DNA from: JBQCHF01 sp051953655
Lineage (GTDB): Bacteria; Actinomycetota; Actinomycetes; Motilibacterales; Motilibacteraceae
Length of the DNA stretch: 14,089 nucleotides
Direction of reading: 5' to 3'
Assembly (NCBI GenBank): GCA_051953655.1
Contig: JBQCIO010000271.1
Span: forward strand, 1 to 14,089
Part shown: positions 6,006 through 13,417 of the stretch, one piece after another
Position numbering within the stretch: position 1 is the stretch's first letter
How the letters are laid out: every line of letters starts with the position of its first letter
Program-made: the position numbers and the translations under genes
The notes under the pieces: model-generated
Seen by the model: the letters and a program-made list of their open reading frames with translations, nothing else
Database searches by the model: none
Told to the model about the DNA's origin: nothing

Positions 6006-7495
6006 CCCTCCCGCAGTGCGCCGGCGGGCAGCCGTCCCTCGGCCTCGAGCGCCGCCAGCACCCTTCCGGCCGCGGCCTGCCCGGAGGCGATGCAGGCCGG
6101 TACGCCCACCCCGTCCAGCGCCGCCCCGGCCACCGCCAGCGTCGGCAGCTCGGCCAGGCCGGCCCGCACCTCCGACACCCGCCGGGGGTGGCCGACGGCG
6201 TACTGCGGCAGGGCCCCTCCCCACCGGGTGACCCGCGCGTCGAGCGGCACCCCGTGCACCGGCACCAGCTCGGACAGGTCCGCCAGCGCCTTGTCCGCCA
6301 GCGCGGCGTCGTCGAGCTGCAGGTCGCGCTCCTCCCCCTGCCGGCCCACCGACACCCGGATGACGACGGCGTCGCCGGCCGAGCGCGCCACCCAGTCCCA
6401 CTTGGCCCCGGCGAAGGTGGCGGCCTTGATCGTGCGCCCCTCCACCGGGGGCACCAGGAAGCCCGAGCCCGCCGGCAGCGGCCCGACGGCGCTGGCCGGG
6501 AAGACGTAGGTGACCAGCGCGACGCTGGCGTAGTCGATCCGGCCGAGCTCGGCGGCCGCCCGCGGGGCGACGTCGGCCAGCAGCCGGGCCGCGGGGTGGG
6601 CGGGCACGGCCAGCACGACGGCGTCGGCCTCCACGACCTCCGGGGTGCGGGTGTCGCCCACCACCAGCCGCCAGCCGTCGGGGGTGCGCTCGAGGGAGCG
6701 GACCACGGCGGCGGTGCGCACCCGCTCACCCAGGCTGGCGGCCACCGCCTGCGGCAGCCGGCCGACGCCACCCCGGAGGCCGGCGAACACGGGCGCGGTG
6801 GACGGCGGTGCGGCCGCGCGCACCCGGCGGGCGGCGGCCAGCAGGCTGCGCTCCTCCGTGGCGGCGGCGAACAGCGCCGGCACGGTCGCGGCCAGGCTCA
6901 GCCGGTCGGCGTGCCCGGCGTAGACCCCGCCCAGCAGGGGCTCCACGATCCGGTCGACCACCCCGTGACCCATCCGCCGGGCCACGTAGGAGCCGACGCT
7001 CACGTCGCCGTCGATGACGGTGCGCGGCAGGAACTCGTCCACCGGCACGCGTGCGAGCTCCCCCGCGCTGAGCAGGCCGGTGCGCGCCAGGGCACGCAGG
7101 TCGGTGGGGACTCCCATCACCTGGCCCGCCGGCAGCGGGTGCAGCTCGCCGCGCGACCACACACCGGCGCTGGTGGTGGCGGGATGGACGATCTCGTCGC
7201 CGAGCCCGACGGCACGGGCCAGCGCGACGGCCTCCGGGCGTCGGGCCAGGAGCGACTCCGCCCCGGCGTCCAGCGCGAGCCCGCCCACCTCGTGCACCCG
7301 CAGCTTCCCGCCGACCTGGCTCGAGCCCTGGAGCACGAGCACGTCGACGCCGTCGCCGCTGGCCCGCACCGCGTGCGCGGCCGCCAGCCCGGCGATGCCG
7401 CCCCCGACGACGACCACGCGCGGGCGGCACGCCGGCCGCTCGGCCCCGGTCGCCTCCGCCGTCCCGCTCTTCGCGAACCCGTCGCTGTCCTGCAT
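6002..7495 (-). CDS. hemG: Coproporphyrinogen III oxidase / protoporphyrinogen oxidase-type flavoenzyme
   Basis: This FAD-dependent oxidase of the HemY/CgoX family converts coproporphyrinogen III to coproporphyrin III in Gram-positive bacteria. The 497-residue product has an N-terminal FAD-binding motif VVVVGGGIAGLAAAHAV (27-43), then QVGGKLRVHEVGGLALDAGAES, the mid-region PLLGGVYAGHADRLS, GLRGGVGRLPQA, and the C-terminal FAD signature LAVAGAALDGVGVPACIASGQ. The start is ATG 7495, with AGGGTGG about 6 nt upstream; an in-frame extension to 7558 is less likely. At residue 56 there is Gln (CAG) where the family has the Glu that binds the FAD ribose (VLVLQGSSQVGGK versus VxVLEA...GGK). It heads the minus-strand run hemG-hemQ-methyltransferase and is divergent from the DUF4349 lipoprotein. 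Confidence 0.95.
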   Translation of the reverse strand: MQDSDGFAKSGTAEATGAERPACRPRVVVVGGGIAGLAAAHAVRASGDGVDVLVLQGSSQVGGKLRVHEVGGLALDAGAESLLARRPEAVALARAVGLGDEIVHPATTSAGVWSRGELHPLPAGQVMGVPTDLRALARTGLLSAGELARVPVDEFLPRTVIDGDVSVGSYVARRMGHGVVDRIVEPLLGGVYAGHADRLSLAATVPALFAAATEERSLLAAARRVRAAAPPSTAPVFAGLRGGVGRLPQAVAASLGERVRTAAVVRSLERTPDGWRLVVGDTRTPEVVEADAVVLAVPAHPAARLLADVAPRAAAELGRIDYASVALVTYVFPASAVGPLPAGSGFLVPPVEGRTIKAATFAGAKWDWVARSAGDAVVIRVSVGRQGEERDLQLDDAALADKALADLSELVPVHGVPLDARVTRWGGALPQYAVGHPRRVSEVRAGLAELPTLAVAGAALDGVGVPACIASGQAAAGRVLAALEAEGRLPAGALREG

Positions 7496-7638
7496 GCGAC
7501 CACCCTGGCACCCGGCCGTGACCGGACCGAGACCGGATGGTGATCGCGTCGGGTGCAACCGAGGAGGTGTTCGTCACGTCCCATCGGCACCGCGAGCACT
7601 TCCAGGCTCGGCGGGCGGGCGCGCAGGCAGGAGGAGCC

Positions 7639-8673
7639 ATGGGCGAGGGCACGGACACGCGGCGTCGGACGGCCGGGGCGGGATGGGGTCGAGGCGGGAG
7701 CGGGGGTGCGGTCGGCATCGTGACCGCGCTCGTCCTCGGCGTCGCCGTGCTGCTGGCCGGGTGCAGCGGGGGCTCGGCGGCCAGCGGCACCTCGTCGGGT
7801 GCGCCGGCGGTGGCCGGCGACGCGGTGGGCGGAAGCGCAGGCGGGGCCGCGGGCGGGGCCGCGGAGGGGAGCACGGACGGCTCGGCCGCTGGGAGTGCCG
7901 AGGGACCGTCGGCCGTACCGAACGCCCCCGCCGTGCAGCAGGGCGCCGCGGTGCCGAGCGACCGGGCGCTCATCCAGACCGTGCAGCTCGTCGTGCAGGC
8001 GGAGGACCCGGCAGCCGCGGCCGATGCCGCGGTCCGCGCCGCGGTGGCCGTCGGCGGGTTCGCGGCGAGCCAGCGCACCGACACCGGCGGCCGCACCGAC
8101 GGCACGGCCGCCGGCAGCGAGGTGGTCCTCCGGGTCCCCGGCGGCGAGCTGGACGGGGTGCTGACCCGGCTGCGCGGGCTGGGCAAGCGCCTCGGCGAGG
8201 ACCGCACGACCCAGGACGTCACCGACCAGGTGGTCGACGTCGACAGCCGGGTCGCCTCGCAGAAGGCGAGCGTGGCCCGGGTCCGCGCGCTGCTGGCCAA
8301 GGCCACCTCCATCGGCGACGTCGTCACCATCGAGGCCGAGCTGGCCAAGCGGGAGGCCGACCTGGAGGCCCTGGAGGCGAAGCAGGGCGCGCTCGCCGAC
8401 CAGACCTCGCTGGCCACCATCACCGCCAGCTTCCGCGCCCCCGACGTCGTCGCCGCGACCGCCCCGCACCGCGCCGGGTTCCTCGGCGGGCTCACCGCCG
8501 GGTGGCACGCGTTCACCGCGGCCGGGGTGGTGGCCCTGGCGGTGCTCGGCGCGGTCCTGCCGTTCGCGCTCACCGGCGCGCTGGTCGCGGGCGCGGTGCT
8601 GCTGGTGCTGCGCGCCCTGCGGCGGCGGCGCACCTCGGCGCCGCAGCCGGCCGGCGGCGCCCCGGCGAGCTGA
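7639..8673 (+). CDS. DUF4349-family lipoprotein with C-terminal membrane anchor
   Basis: The start is ATG 7639, with GGAGGAG at 7630-7636. The 344-residue protein has an Arg-rich N-terminus, a hydrophobic segment (about 24-40) and a lipobox LLAGC with C42 as the lipidated cysteine. A low-complexity Gly/Ala/Ser linker (about 43-105) follows, then the DUF4349 domain: IQTVQLVVQAEDPAAAADAA, GGFAASQR, VVLRVPGGELDGVL, DQVVDVDSRVASQKASVARV and a charged coiled coil around AELAKREADLEALEAKQGAL. Near the C-terminus are a membrane helix (AGVVALAVLGAVLPFALTGA and on) and an Arg-rich tail (RALRRRR), which would face the cytoplasm. It is thus anchored at both ends, exposing the coiled coil outside the membrane. 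Function of the family is unknown. It is divergent from hemG (143 nt). Confidence 0.9.
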   Translation: MGEGTDTRRRTAGAGWGRGGSGGAVGIVTALVLGVAVLLAGCSGGSAASGTSSGAPAVAGDAVGGSAGGAAGGAAEGSTDGSAAGSAEGPSAVPNAPAVQQGAAVPSDRALIQTVQLVVQAEDPAAAADAAVRAAVAVGGFAASQRTDTGGRTDGTAAGSEVVLRVPGGELDGVLTRLRGLGKRLGEDRTTQDVTDQVVDVDSRVASQKASVARVRALLAKATSIGDVVTIEAELAKREADLEALEAKQGALADQTSLATITASFRAPDVVAATAPHRAGFLGGLTAGWHAFTAAGVVALAVLGAVLPFALTGALVAGAVLLVLRALRRRRTSAPQPAGGAPAS

Positions 8674-8686
8674 GGCGCGCGCTCGA

Positions 8687-8704
8687 GGTGAGCGCCCGCT
8701 CACC
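8687..8704. promoter_or_regulatory. Inverted repeat overlapping the hydrolase promoter
   Basis: GGTGAGCG (8687-8694) and CGCTCACC (8697-8704) are exact complements around CC. The site begins 13 nt after the DUF4349 stop and ends 6 nt before a TAGGGT hexamer, so it would cover the -35/spacer of a promoter for the hydrolase gene. It resembles the palindrome at 5992. A terminator hairpin for the upstream gene is the alternative, but the 2-nt loop argues against this. Confidence 0.45.
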
Positions 8705-8710
8705 CCGGCG

Positions 8711-8716
8711 TAGGGT
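8711..8716 (+). promoter_or_regulatory. Candidate -10 (TAGGGT) for the HSL-family hydrolase
   Basis: TAGGGT fits TANNNT and lies 60 nt upstream of the GTG at 8777. The -35 position would fall in the palindrome at 8687-8704 (GTGAGC), which suggests regulated initiation. Confidence 0.35.
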
Positions 8717-8776
8717 CCCGTCGTCCGCCCTACGACGTCAGCTCACGCCACATCTCACGACGACAGGGAGCCGCTC

Positions 8777-9748
8777 GTGCCGCTCGACCCCGCCACCCAG
8801 GGCCTGCTGACCATGCTCGAGCAGCTCGGCCGCCCGCCGCTGTCCCAGCAGACCCCGCAGGCCGCGCGCGAGGGCTTCCGGGCGCTCACCGTGGGGCTGC
8901 GCCAGCCCGAGCAGGTCGTCCCGGTGGGTGCGGTCGAGGACCTGACCATCCCCGGCAGCCCGGCCGCCGACGAGCGGTCCGGGCCGCTGCGGCTGCGCGT
9001 CTACCGGCCCGAGGGGGAGCCTCAGGACGCGCCCACCGTCGTGTTCTTCCACGGCGGCGGGTTCGTCATCGGCGACCTCGACACGCACGACAACCAGTGC
9101 CGCTGGCTGTGCCGGGACACCCGGTCGGTCGTGGTGAGCGTGGACTACCGGCTGGCCCCCGAGGCGCCATGGCCGGCGGCCGTGGAGGACTGCGTGGCGG
9201 CCACCCGCTGGGCGGCCGAGCACGTGTCCGAGCTCGGCGGGGACGTCGCCCGGCTGGCGGTGGCCGGCGACAGCGCCGGGGGCAACCTGGCCGCCGTCGT
9301 CGCCCAGCTCTGCCGCGACGAGGGCGCTCCCGCCCTCGCCGCCCAGCTGCTGATCTACCCCGCCACCGACTTCACCGACGGCGAGCACCACGCCTCCCGG
9401 GTGGAGAACGCCGAGGGCTACTTCCTGACCGCGGACGACATGCGCTGGTTCAGCGCGAACTACGCCGGAGCGGTGCAGGACCGCACCCAGTCCGCGCTCT
9501 CCCCGCTGCACGGCCGGCTCGAGGACCTCCCGCCGGCCGTGGTGGTGACGGCCGAGTACGACCCGCTGCGCGACGAGGGCGAGGCCTACGCGACCGCGCT
9601 GCGGGCCGCCGGGGTGCCGGTGAGCAGCCGGCGTTTCGACGGGCTGGTGCACGGCTTCTTCGACATGGCGCTGGTCTCCCCGGCCGCCGGGGCCGCCGTC
9701 ACCGAGACCTGCCGCGCCTTCGCCGAGGTACTCGGCACCGCCGGCTGA
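8777..9748 (+). CDS. Alpha/beta hydrolase, hormone-sensitive-lipase (family IV) type
   Basis: This 323-residue cytoplasmic esterase/lipase is of the HSL family, acting on short- to medium-chain esters in studied relatives. Oxyanion motif FHGGGFVIGD (91-100), SVDYRLAPEAPWPAAVED (121-138), nucleophile elbow GDSAGGN with S166, acid D262 in AEYDPLRDEG and base H292 in VHGFF complete the fold and triad. There is no signal peptide. The start is GTG 8777, with CAGGGAG 6 nt upstream. The natural substrate is unknown. It follows the DUF4349 gene by 103 nt with its own putative promoter, and converges with the SGNH hydrolase gene (37-nt gap). Confidence 0.94.
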   Translation: MPLDPATQGLLTMLEQLGRPPLSQQTPQAAREGFRALTVGLRQPEQVVPVGAVEDLTIPGSPAADERSGPLRLRVYRPEGEPQDAPTVVFFHGGGFVIGDLDTHDNQCRWLCRDTRSVVVSVDYRLAPEAPWPAAVEDCVAATRWAAEHVSELGGDVARLAVAGDSAGGNLAAVVAQLCRDEGAPALAAQLLIYPATDFTDGEHHASRVENAEGYFLTADDMRWFSANYAGAVQDRTQSALSPLHGRLEDLPPAVVVTAEYDPLRDEGEAYATALRAAGVPVSSRRFDGLVHGFFDMALVSPAAGAAVTETCRAFAEVLGTAG

Positions 9749-9785
9749 GCGGCGTCCGCCGGCACGCCCGCTGTCCGAAGATCCG

Positions 9786-10775
9786 TCAGCGGCCGAGCGC
9801 GGCGGCCACCACGGCGGCGACCGCCCGGGCGATCAGGCGGTGCCCGGCCGCAGACGGGTGGTCCCCGTCCGCCGCGAGCAGCGGCGTGGGGTCGTCGGCG
9901 AGGAACGGGGTGTAGACGTCGACGTAGCTCGCTCCGGCCCGCTCGGCGGCCGCGCGGGTCACCTCGTTCGAGTGGCGGGTGAGGGCCCGCAGCCGCCGCA
10001 CGCCCGCGGGACCGAGCAGCTCCCGGCCGACCTCTCCGTCCTGGAAGTCGTTCCAGTAGCCCACCACCACGACGCGCACCGGCCGTCCCGCCCGCAGCTG
10101 ACGCACCCGGGCCAGCACCGTGCTCAGGGCGCCCGCCAGGGTGCGGTCGGTGGCGGCGGCGCACGGGAAGTCACCGGCGCAGCCGCCGTCGGCCACGTCG
10201 TCGCGCACGCCGGCGTAGTCGTTCGCCCCCACCTCGACCAGCACGACGTCGGCCGCGGCGACGTCGCGGACCAGCGGGTCGCGGACCGGCCCGTCGACCT
10301 GTCGCACGAGGCCGGGGCTGGTGAGGCCGCTCACCGAGCGGTCGGCGAGCAGGACGGCGCGCCCGGTGCGGGCGGCGAGGTCGCGGCGCACCAGCTCGGG
10401 GTAGGCGGTGCAGCCGCAGCCCGCCCCGGCGGGCACCGAGTCCCCGAGCGCCACCAGGCGCAGCGGCGGTCCGAGGCGCGGAGCGGAAGAGGACGGGGTC
10501 GCGGGGCGGTGCGACGGGGCCGGTGGCGCGGGGCTCCGGGGCGCGGGAGCCGGTGGCGACGGGAGCGGCCGCGCCGGGGCACCTGCCGGTGACGGGCGCA
10601 CGGCTCCCAGCCCGGTCAGCAGCCCCGCGGTCCCCCCGGTGACGGCCACGGCGAGCAGCGCGCTCACCACCAGGACACCACGGCGGCCACGGCGGCCACG
10701 GCCAGCACCCGGTCGTCCGCGCACGCTGCCGACCACCTCCCGCACGGCCCGCCTCGCACCCCCCGCCGTCCCCAC
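9786..10775 (-). CDS. Membrane-anchored SGNH/GDSL hydrolase
   Basis: The 329-residue product has a basic N-terminus (RGRPGAGRGRRGRRG), one membrane segment (about 34-57), a long Pro/Ala/Ser linker (60-100) and an extracellular SGNH domain. Block I is VALGDSVPAGAG with S113, block III is VEVGANDYAG with N185, and block V is DGDHPSAAGH with D303/H306. C120 and C122 after block I, with C199 and C205 (GGCAGDFPC), may form disulfides, as expected outside the cell. Relatives are esterases, lipases or carbohydrate deacetylases; the substrate cannot be named. The start is uncertain: GTG 10775 is used, but no ribosome binding site fits, and GTG 10724 is an alternative. It is divergent from the next esterase. 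Confidence 0.88.
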   Translation of the reverse strand: MGTAGGARRAVREVVGSVRGRPGAGRGRRGRRGVLVVSALLAVAVTGGTAGLLTGLGAVRPSPAGAPARPLPSPPAPAPRSPAPPAPSHRPATPSSSAPRLGPPLRLVALGDSVPAGAGCGCTAYPELVRRDLAARTGRAVLLADRSVSGLTSPGLVRQVDGPVRDPLVRDVAAADVVLVEVGANDYAGVRDDVADGGCAGDFPCAAATDRTLAGALSTVLARVRQLRAGRPVRVVVVGYWNDFQDGEVGRELLGPAGVRRLRALTRHSNEVTRAAAERAGASYVDVYTPFLADDPTPLLAADGDHPSAAGHRLIARAVAAVVAAALGR

Positions 10776-10809
10776 CCTGGCGCGGTCGTCCGGCCGTTCG
10801 GTGCGGGCC

Positions 10810-10827
10810 GGTCAAAGGCTGCGTCAA
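10810..10827 (-). promoter_or_regulatory. Two -35-like hexamers before the SGNH hydrolase gene
   Basis: On the minus strand TTGACG (10827-10822) and TTGACC (10815-10810) lie 12 nt apart in the 111-bp divergent region. Each matches five of six bases of TTGACA. No convincing -10 follows at 16-18 nt, so they could instead be a direct-repeat binding site. No promoter is evident for the plus-strand esterase. Confidence 0.25.
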
Positions 10828-10886
10828 CCCTTGGCCCGGCTTGCGCATCCGCGGCACCCGCCGAGCCCCCGGCCCGTTGCCGCGCC

Positions 10887-12194
10887 GTGACGACCGCGAC
10901 CACCGCCGGGTGGCCATTCGCGCTGGACGGACCGCTCGTGACCGCGGTCGCGTGCCTGCTCCCAGTCGCGGCCACCGTGGCGCTCGTCCTCGCCTGGCCG
11001 CGGCTCGCCCGGGGCCGCGCCCCGCACGTCGCCCTGCGGGTGGGCAGCCTGCTGCTGGTGCAGGTGCTCGCGCTGGTCGCCGCGGGTGTCCTGCTCAACG
11101 ACGCCTTCGCCTTCTTCGCCGGATGGGGCGACCTGGCCGGCGCCGCGGGTCTGGCCCCCTCGGCCGGCGCCGCCGCCCGCCGGCAGACCGTGCTCGACGC
11201 CGGGGCCGCCGACCCCGCACAGCGCCAGCGCGTGCTCGTGCCGGCGTCGGCGTGGTCGCCGCCCACGGCCGCCGCCCTGGCCGGTGCGCTGCCGCCGGGC
11301 GGCCGCCCGGTCCCCGGCCAGCCCGGGGTGACCAGCTGGACCGTGCCGGGGGCGGCCTCCGGGCTCGCCGCACCCGTCGACGTCCTGCTCCCGCCCCGCT
11401 ACGCCGAGCTCGCCGCGCACGGTCACCGGTTCCCCGTCATCGAGGTGTTCGGCGGCTACCCGAGCGCCCGCAGCCAGTGGATGCACGCGATGCGGCTGCG
11501 CCAGGACCTCGCCCAGCTCGCGGCCCAGCGCGTGCTCACCCCGCCGGTGGTCGTCATGCCGGCCACCGAGATCCCCCGCGGCACCGACACCGAGTGCGCC
11601 GACCTCGCTGCGGTCGGCGGTGCGCAGGTGGGCACCTGGGTGACCCGCGACGTCCCGGCGTGGGTGCACCGCAACCTCGCCGTCGACCCCGCGGCCGGCG
11701 GCTGGGCCACCCTCGGCCTGTCCTCCGGCGCCTACTGCGCCCTGCGCTCCACCGTCGACGCCCCCGGGACCTTCGGGGCGGCGATCTCCTTCGCCGGCTA
11801 CGACCGGGCCCTGTTCCCCAGCCCGCCGGGATGGGCGCAGCTGCCGGCCGACGACGACGTCAGCGGGGTCGTGGCGCGCACCCGCCCGCCCGTGGCGCTG
11901 TGGCTCATGACCAGCCGCAGCGACGCGATCAGCTACGCCCCGACCCTGCGGCTGCTCGCCGCCGCCCGGCCGCCCACGACCGTGCACGCGCTCGTGCTGG
12001 CCTCGGCCGGCCACCGGACCGCGGTGTGGGCCCCGCTGGTCCCCGGCGCGCTCACCTGGCTGGCCGCCCACGAACCGGCCTTCGCCCCCGGCGGCACCGT
12101 CCCTGCCGCGCACTCCTCGATCCGGGCGTCCTCGACCCGGTCGACGGTCTTCAGGGCGTCGTCCGGCCAGGGCGCCACCAGCCCGCGCCGGTGA
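10887..12194 (+). CDS. Membrane-anchored alpha/beta-hydrolase-fold esterase (PF00756-like)
   Basis: The 435-residue product has two hydrophobic segments (about 18-37 and 50-70) followed by an extracytoplasmic hydrolase domain. It shows FPVIEVFGGYPSARSQWMHA (182-201), a D-x-E-C stretch (TDTECADL), the nucleophile elbow GLSSGAY with S279, and SAGHRTAVWAPLVP with H376. That set is typical of the esterase-D/mycolyltransferase superfamily PF00756, whose actinobacterial members act on cell-envelope or glycan esters; the substrate is unknown. The start is GTG 10887 with no Shine-Dalgarno, so it may be leaderless or begin elsewhere. The last 33 residues after FAPGG are low-complexity Ser/Thr/Arg and may be extension past an ancestral end. 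It converges on hemE with a 6-nt gap. Confidence 0.85.
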   Translation: MTTATTAGWPFALDGPLVTAVACLLPVAATVALVLAWPRLARGRAPHVALRVGSLLLVQVLALVAAGVLLNDAFAFFAGWGDLAGAAGLAPSAGAAARRQTVLDAGAADPAQRQRVLVPASAWSPPTAAALAGALPPGGRPVPGQPGVTSWTVPGAASGLAAPVDVLLPPRYAELAAHGHRFPVIEVFGGYPSARSQWMHAMRLRQDLAQLAAQRVLTPPVVVMPATEIPRGTDTECADLAAVGGAQVGTWVTRDVPAWVHRNLAVDPAAGGWATLGLSSGAYCALRSTVDAPGTFGAAISFAGYDRALFPSPPGWAQLPADDDVSGVVARTRPPVALWLMTSRSDAISYAPTLRLLAAARPPTTVHALVLASAGHRTAVWAPLVPGALTWLAAHEPAFAPGGTVPAAHSSIRASSTRSTVFRASSGQGATSPRR

Positions 12195-12209
12195 AGCCGG
12201 TCAGCGGGC
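12181..12209. terminator. Hairpin shared by the convergent esterase and hemE ends
   Basis: GCCCGC (12181-12186) pairs with GCGGGC (12204-12209), and inside it CCGG (12188-12191) pairs with CCGG (12197-12200) around TGAAG. Both stop codons (12192-12194 and, on the other strand, 12201-12203) lie inside the hairpin. It could slow both polymerases, but neither side has a T-run. Confidence 0.35.
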
Positions 12210-13262
12210 GGTGAGCTCGTGCACCAGCGCCACGACCCGGGTGAGGACGTCGGGGTCGGTGGCCGGCAGCACGCCGTGGCCGAGGTTGAAGATGTGCCCG
12301 GGCAGGCCCTCGGCGTCGGCGAGGACCTGGCGCACCTCGCGCTCGACCGCCTCCCACGGGGCGAACAGCACAGCCGGGTCGAGGTTGCCCTGCAACGCCT
12401 TTGGCCCGACCCGCCGGGAGGCCTCGTCCAGGGGCACCCGGAAGTCGACGCCCACGACGTCGGCGCCCGCCTCGCCCATGAGCCGCAGCAGCTCGCCGGT
12501 GCCGACGCCGAAGTGGATCCGCGGCACGCCCAGCGCCCCGACCTCGGCCAGCACCCGGGCCGAGTGCGGCTGCACCGACGCGGCGTAGGAGCGGGCCGGG
12601 AGCGCCCCCACCCACGAGTCGAACAGCTGCACGGCGCCGGCCCCCGCGCGCACCTGCACCTGCAGGAACGCCGAGGTGATGGTGGCCAGCCGATCCATCA
12701 GCGCGTGCCACAGCTCCGGGTCACCGTGCATGAGGGCCTTGGTGCGCTCGTGGTTGCGCGACGGCCCGCCCTCCACCAGGTAGCTGGCGAGGGTGAAGGG
12801 CGCACCGGCGAAGCCGATGAGCGGCGTCGGGCCGAGCTCGGCGACCAGCCGGCCCACCGCCTCGGTGACGTAGGGGACGTCGTCCGGCTCGAGCGGGCGC
12901 AGCCGCTGCAGGTCGGCCTGGGAGCGGATCGGCTCGGCGACCACCGGGCCGACGCCGGGGACGATGTCGAGGTCGACCCCGATGGCCTAGAGCGGCACGA
13001 CGATGTCGCTGAAGAAGATCGCGGCGTCCACGCCGTGCCGGCGGACCGGCTGCAGGGTGATCTCGGTGACCAGGTCCGGCCGCATGCACGAGTCGAGCAT
13101 CCCCACGCCCTCGCGCACGCGCCGGTACTCCGGCAGCGACCGGCCGGCCTGCCGCATGAACCACACCGGCGTGTGCGGCACGGGCTCGCGGCGCGCCGCG
13201 CGCAGGAGGGGGCTGTCCACGGTGTCGGGGTTCGGCGCGGTCTCCTGGGGGGCGTCGGGCAC
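12201..13262 (-). pseudogene. hemE: Uroporphyrinogen decarboxylase HemE, interrupted by an in-frame TAG
   Basis: HemE decarboxylates the four acetate side chains of uroporphyrinogen III to give coproporphyrinogen III. The frame from GTG 13262 (GAGG 8 nt upstream) to TGA 12201 spans 353 codons, the normal length, with a TAG at codon 92 (12989-12987). Before it lie WFMRQAGRSLPEYR (R37, R41) and FFSDIVVPL with catalytic-type D86. After it the same frame continues AIGVDLDIVPGVGPVV, FAGAPFTLASYL, QLFDSWVGAL, the GVDFRVPL stretch and IFNLGHGVLP with its histidine. Relatives have Lys here (PLKAIGVD), so AAG to TAG explains it. Neither half alone could be active. As the haem genes hemG and hemQ nearby look intact, loss of hemE would be surprising, and a sequence error is a serious alternative. 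Confidence 0.92.
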
Positions 13263-13311
13263 CGGGTGATCCTCGCACGGAGCAGGTGCACCGACCCCTG
13301 GGAGTCGGGGG

Positions 13312-13327
13312 CGGCCGGTCCCGGCCG
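13312..13327. promoter_or_regulatory. Palindrome CGGCCGG-TC-CCGGCCG upstream of hemE
   Basis: Two exact 7-bp arms around two bases lie 50-65 nt upstream of the hemE start codon, a plausible operator position. Arms made only of G and C arise easily by chance in DNA this rich in GC, so the functional reading is weak. Confidence 0.3.
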
Positions 13328-13417
13328 TCGAGCCTGTCCTGGCCCGACAAGGCGCTGATGACGGAGGACGTCTCGCGCGGAAGGCCCGCGCTGCCGTCCG
13401 GCGGTCCTCGAGCTGTT

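Noticed and set aside
6188..7543. 451-residue plus-strand open frame
   Set aside because: It is fully antisense to hemG, which has clear FAD motifs; the product is Gly/His/Arg-rich without family signatures.
6726..8633. 635-residue minus-strand open frame
   Set aside because: It overlaps the DUF4349 lipoprotein antisense and hemG in another frame, and its Ser/Ala/Thr-rich product lacks motifs.
9740..9763. Terminator from the two GCCGGC copies after the HSL hydrolase gene
   Set aside because: The arms are only 6 bp, self-palindromic and expected by chance at this GC content; there is no T-run.
10824..12113. 429-residue minus-strand open frame opposite the esterase
   Set aside because: The plus-strand reading has membrane helices, a GxSxG elbow and a catalytic His context; the minus-strand reading is Gly/Arg/His-rich without motifs.
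12201..12944. Separate 247-residue HemE-like gene starting at 12944
   Set aside because: It is the in-frame continuation of hemE after the amber codon and lacks the N-terminal active-site region.
920..12989. Stop-codon reassignment to explain the TAA in ligC and the TAG in hemE
   Set aside because: Other genes here end properly with TAG (1865-1867; hemQ at 5191-5193) and TAA (end of ligC), and the two internal stops stand for different amino acids (Tyr and Lys).
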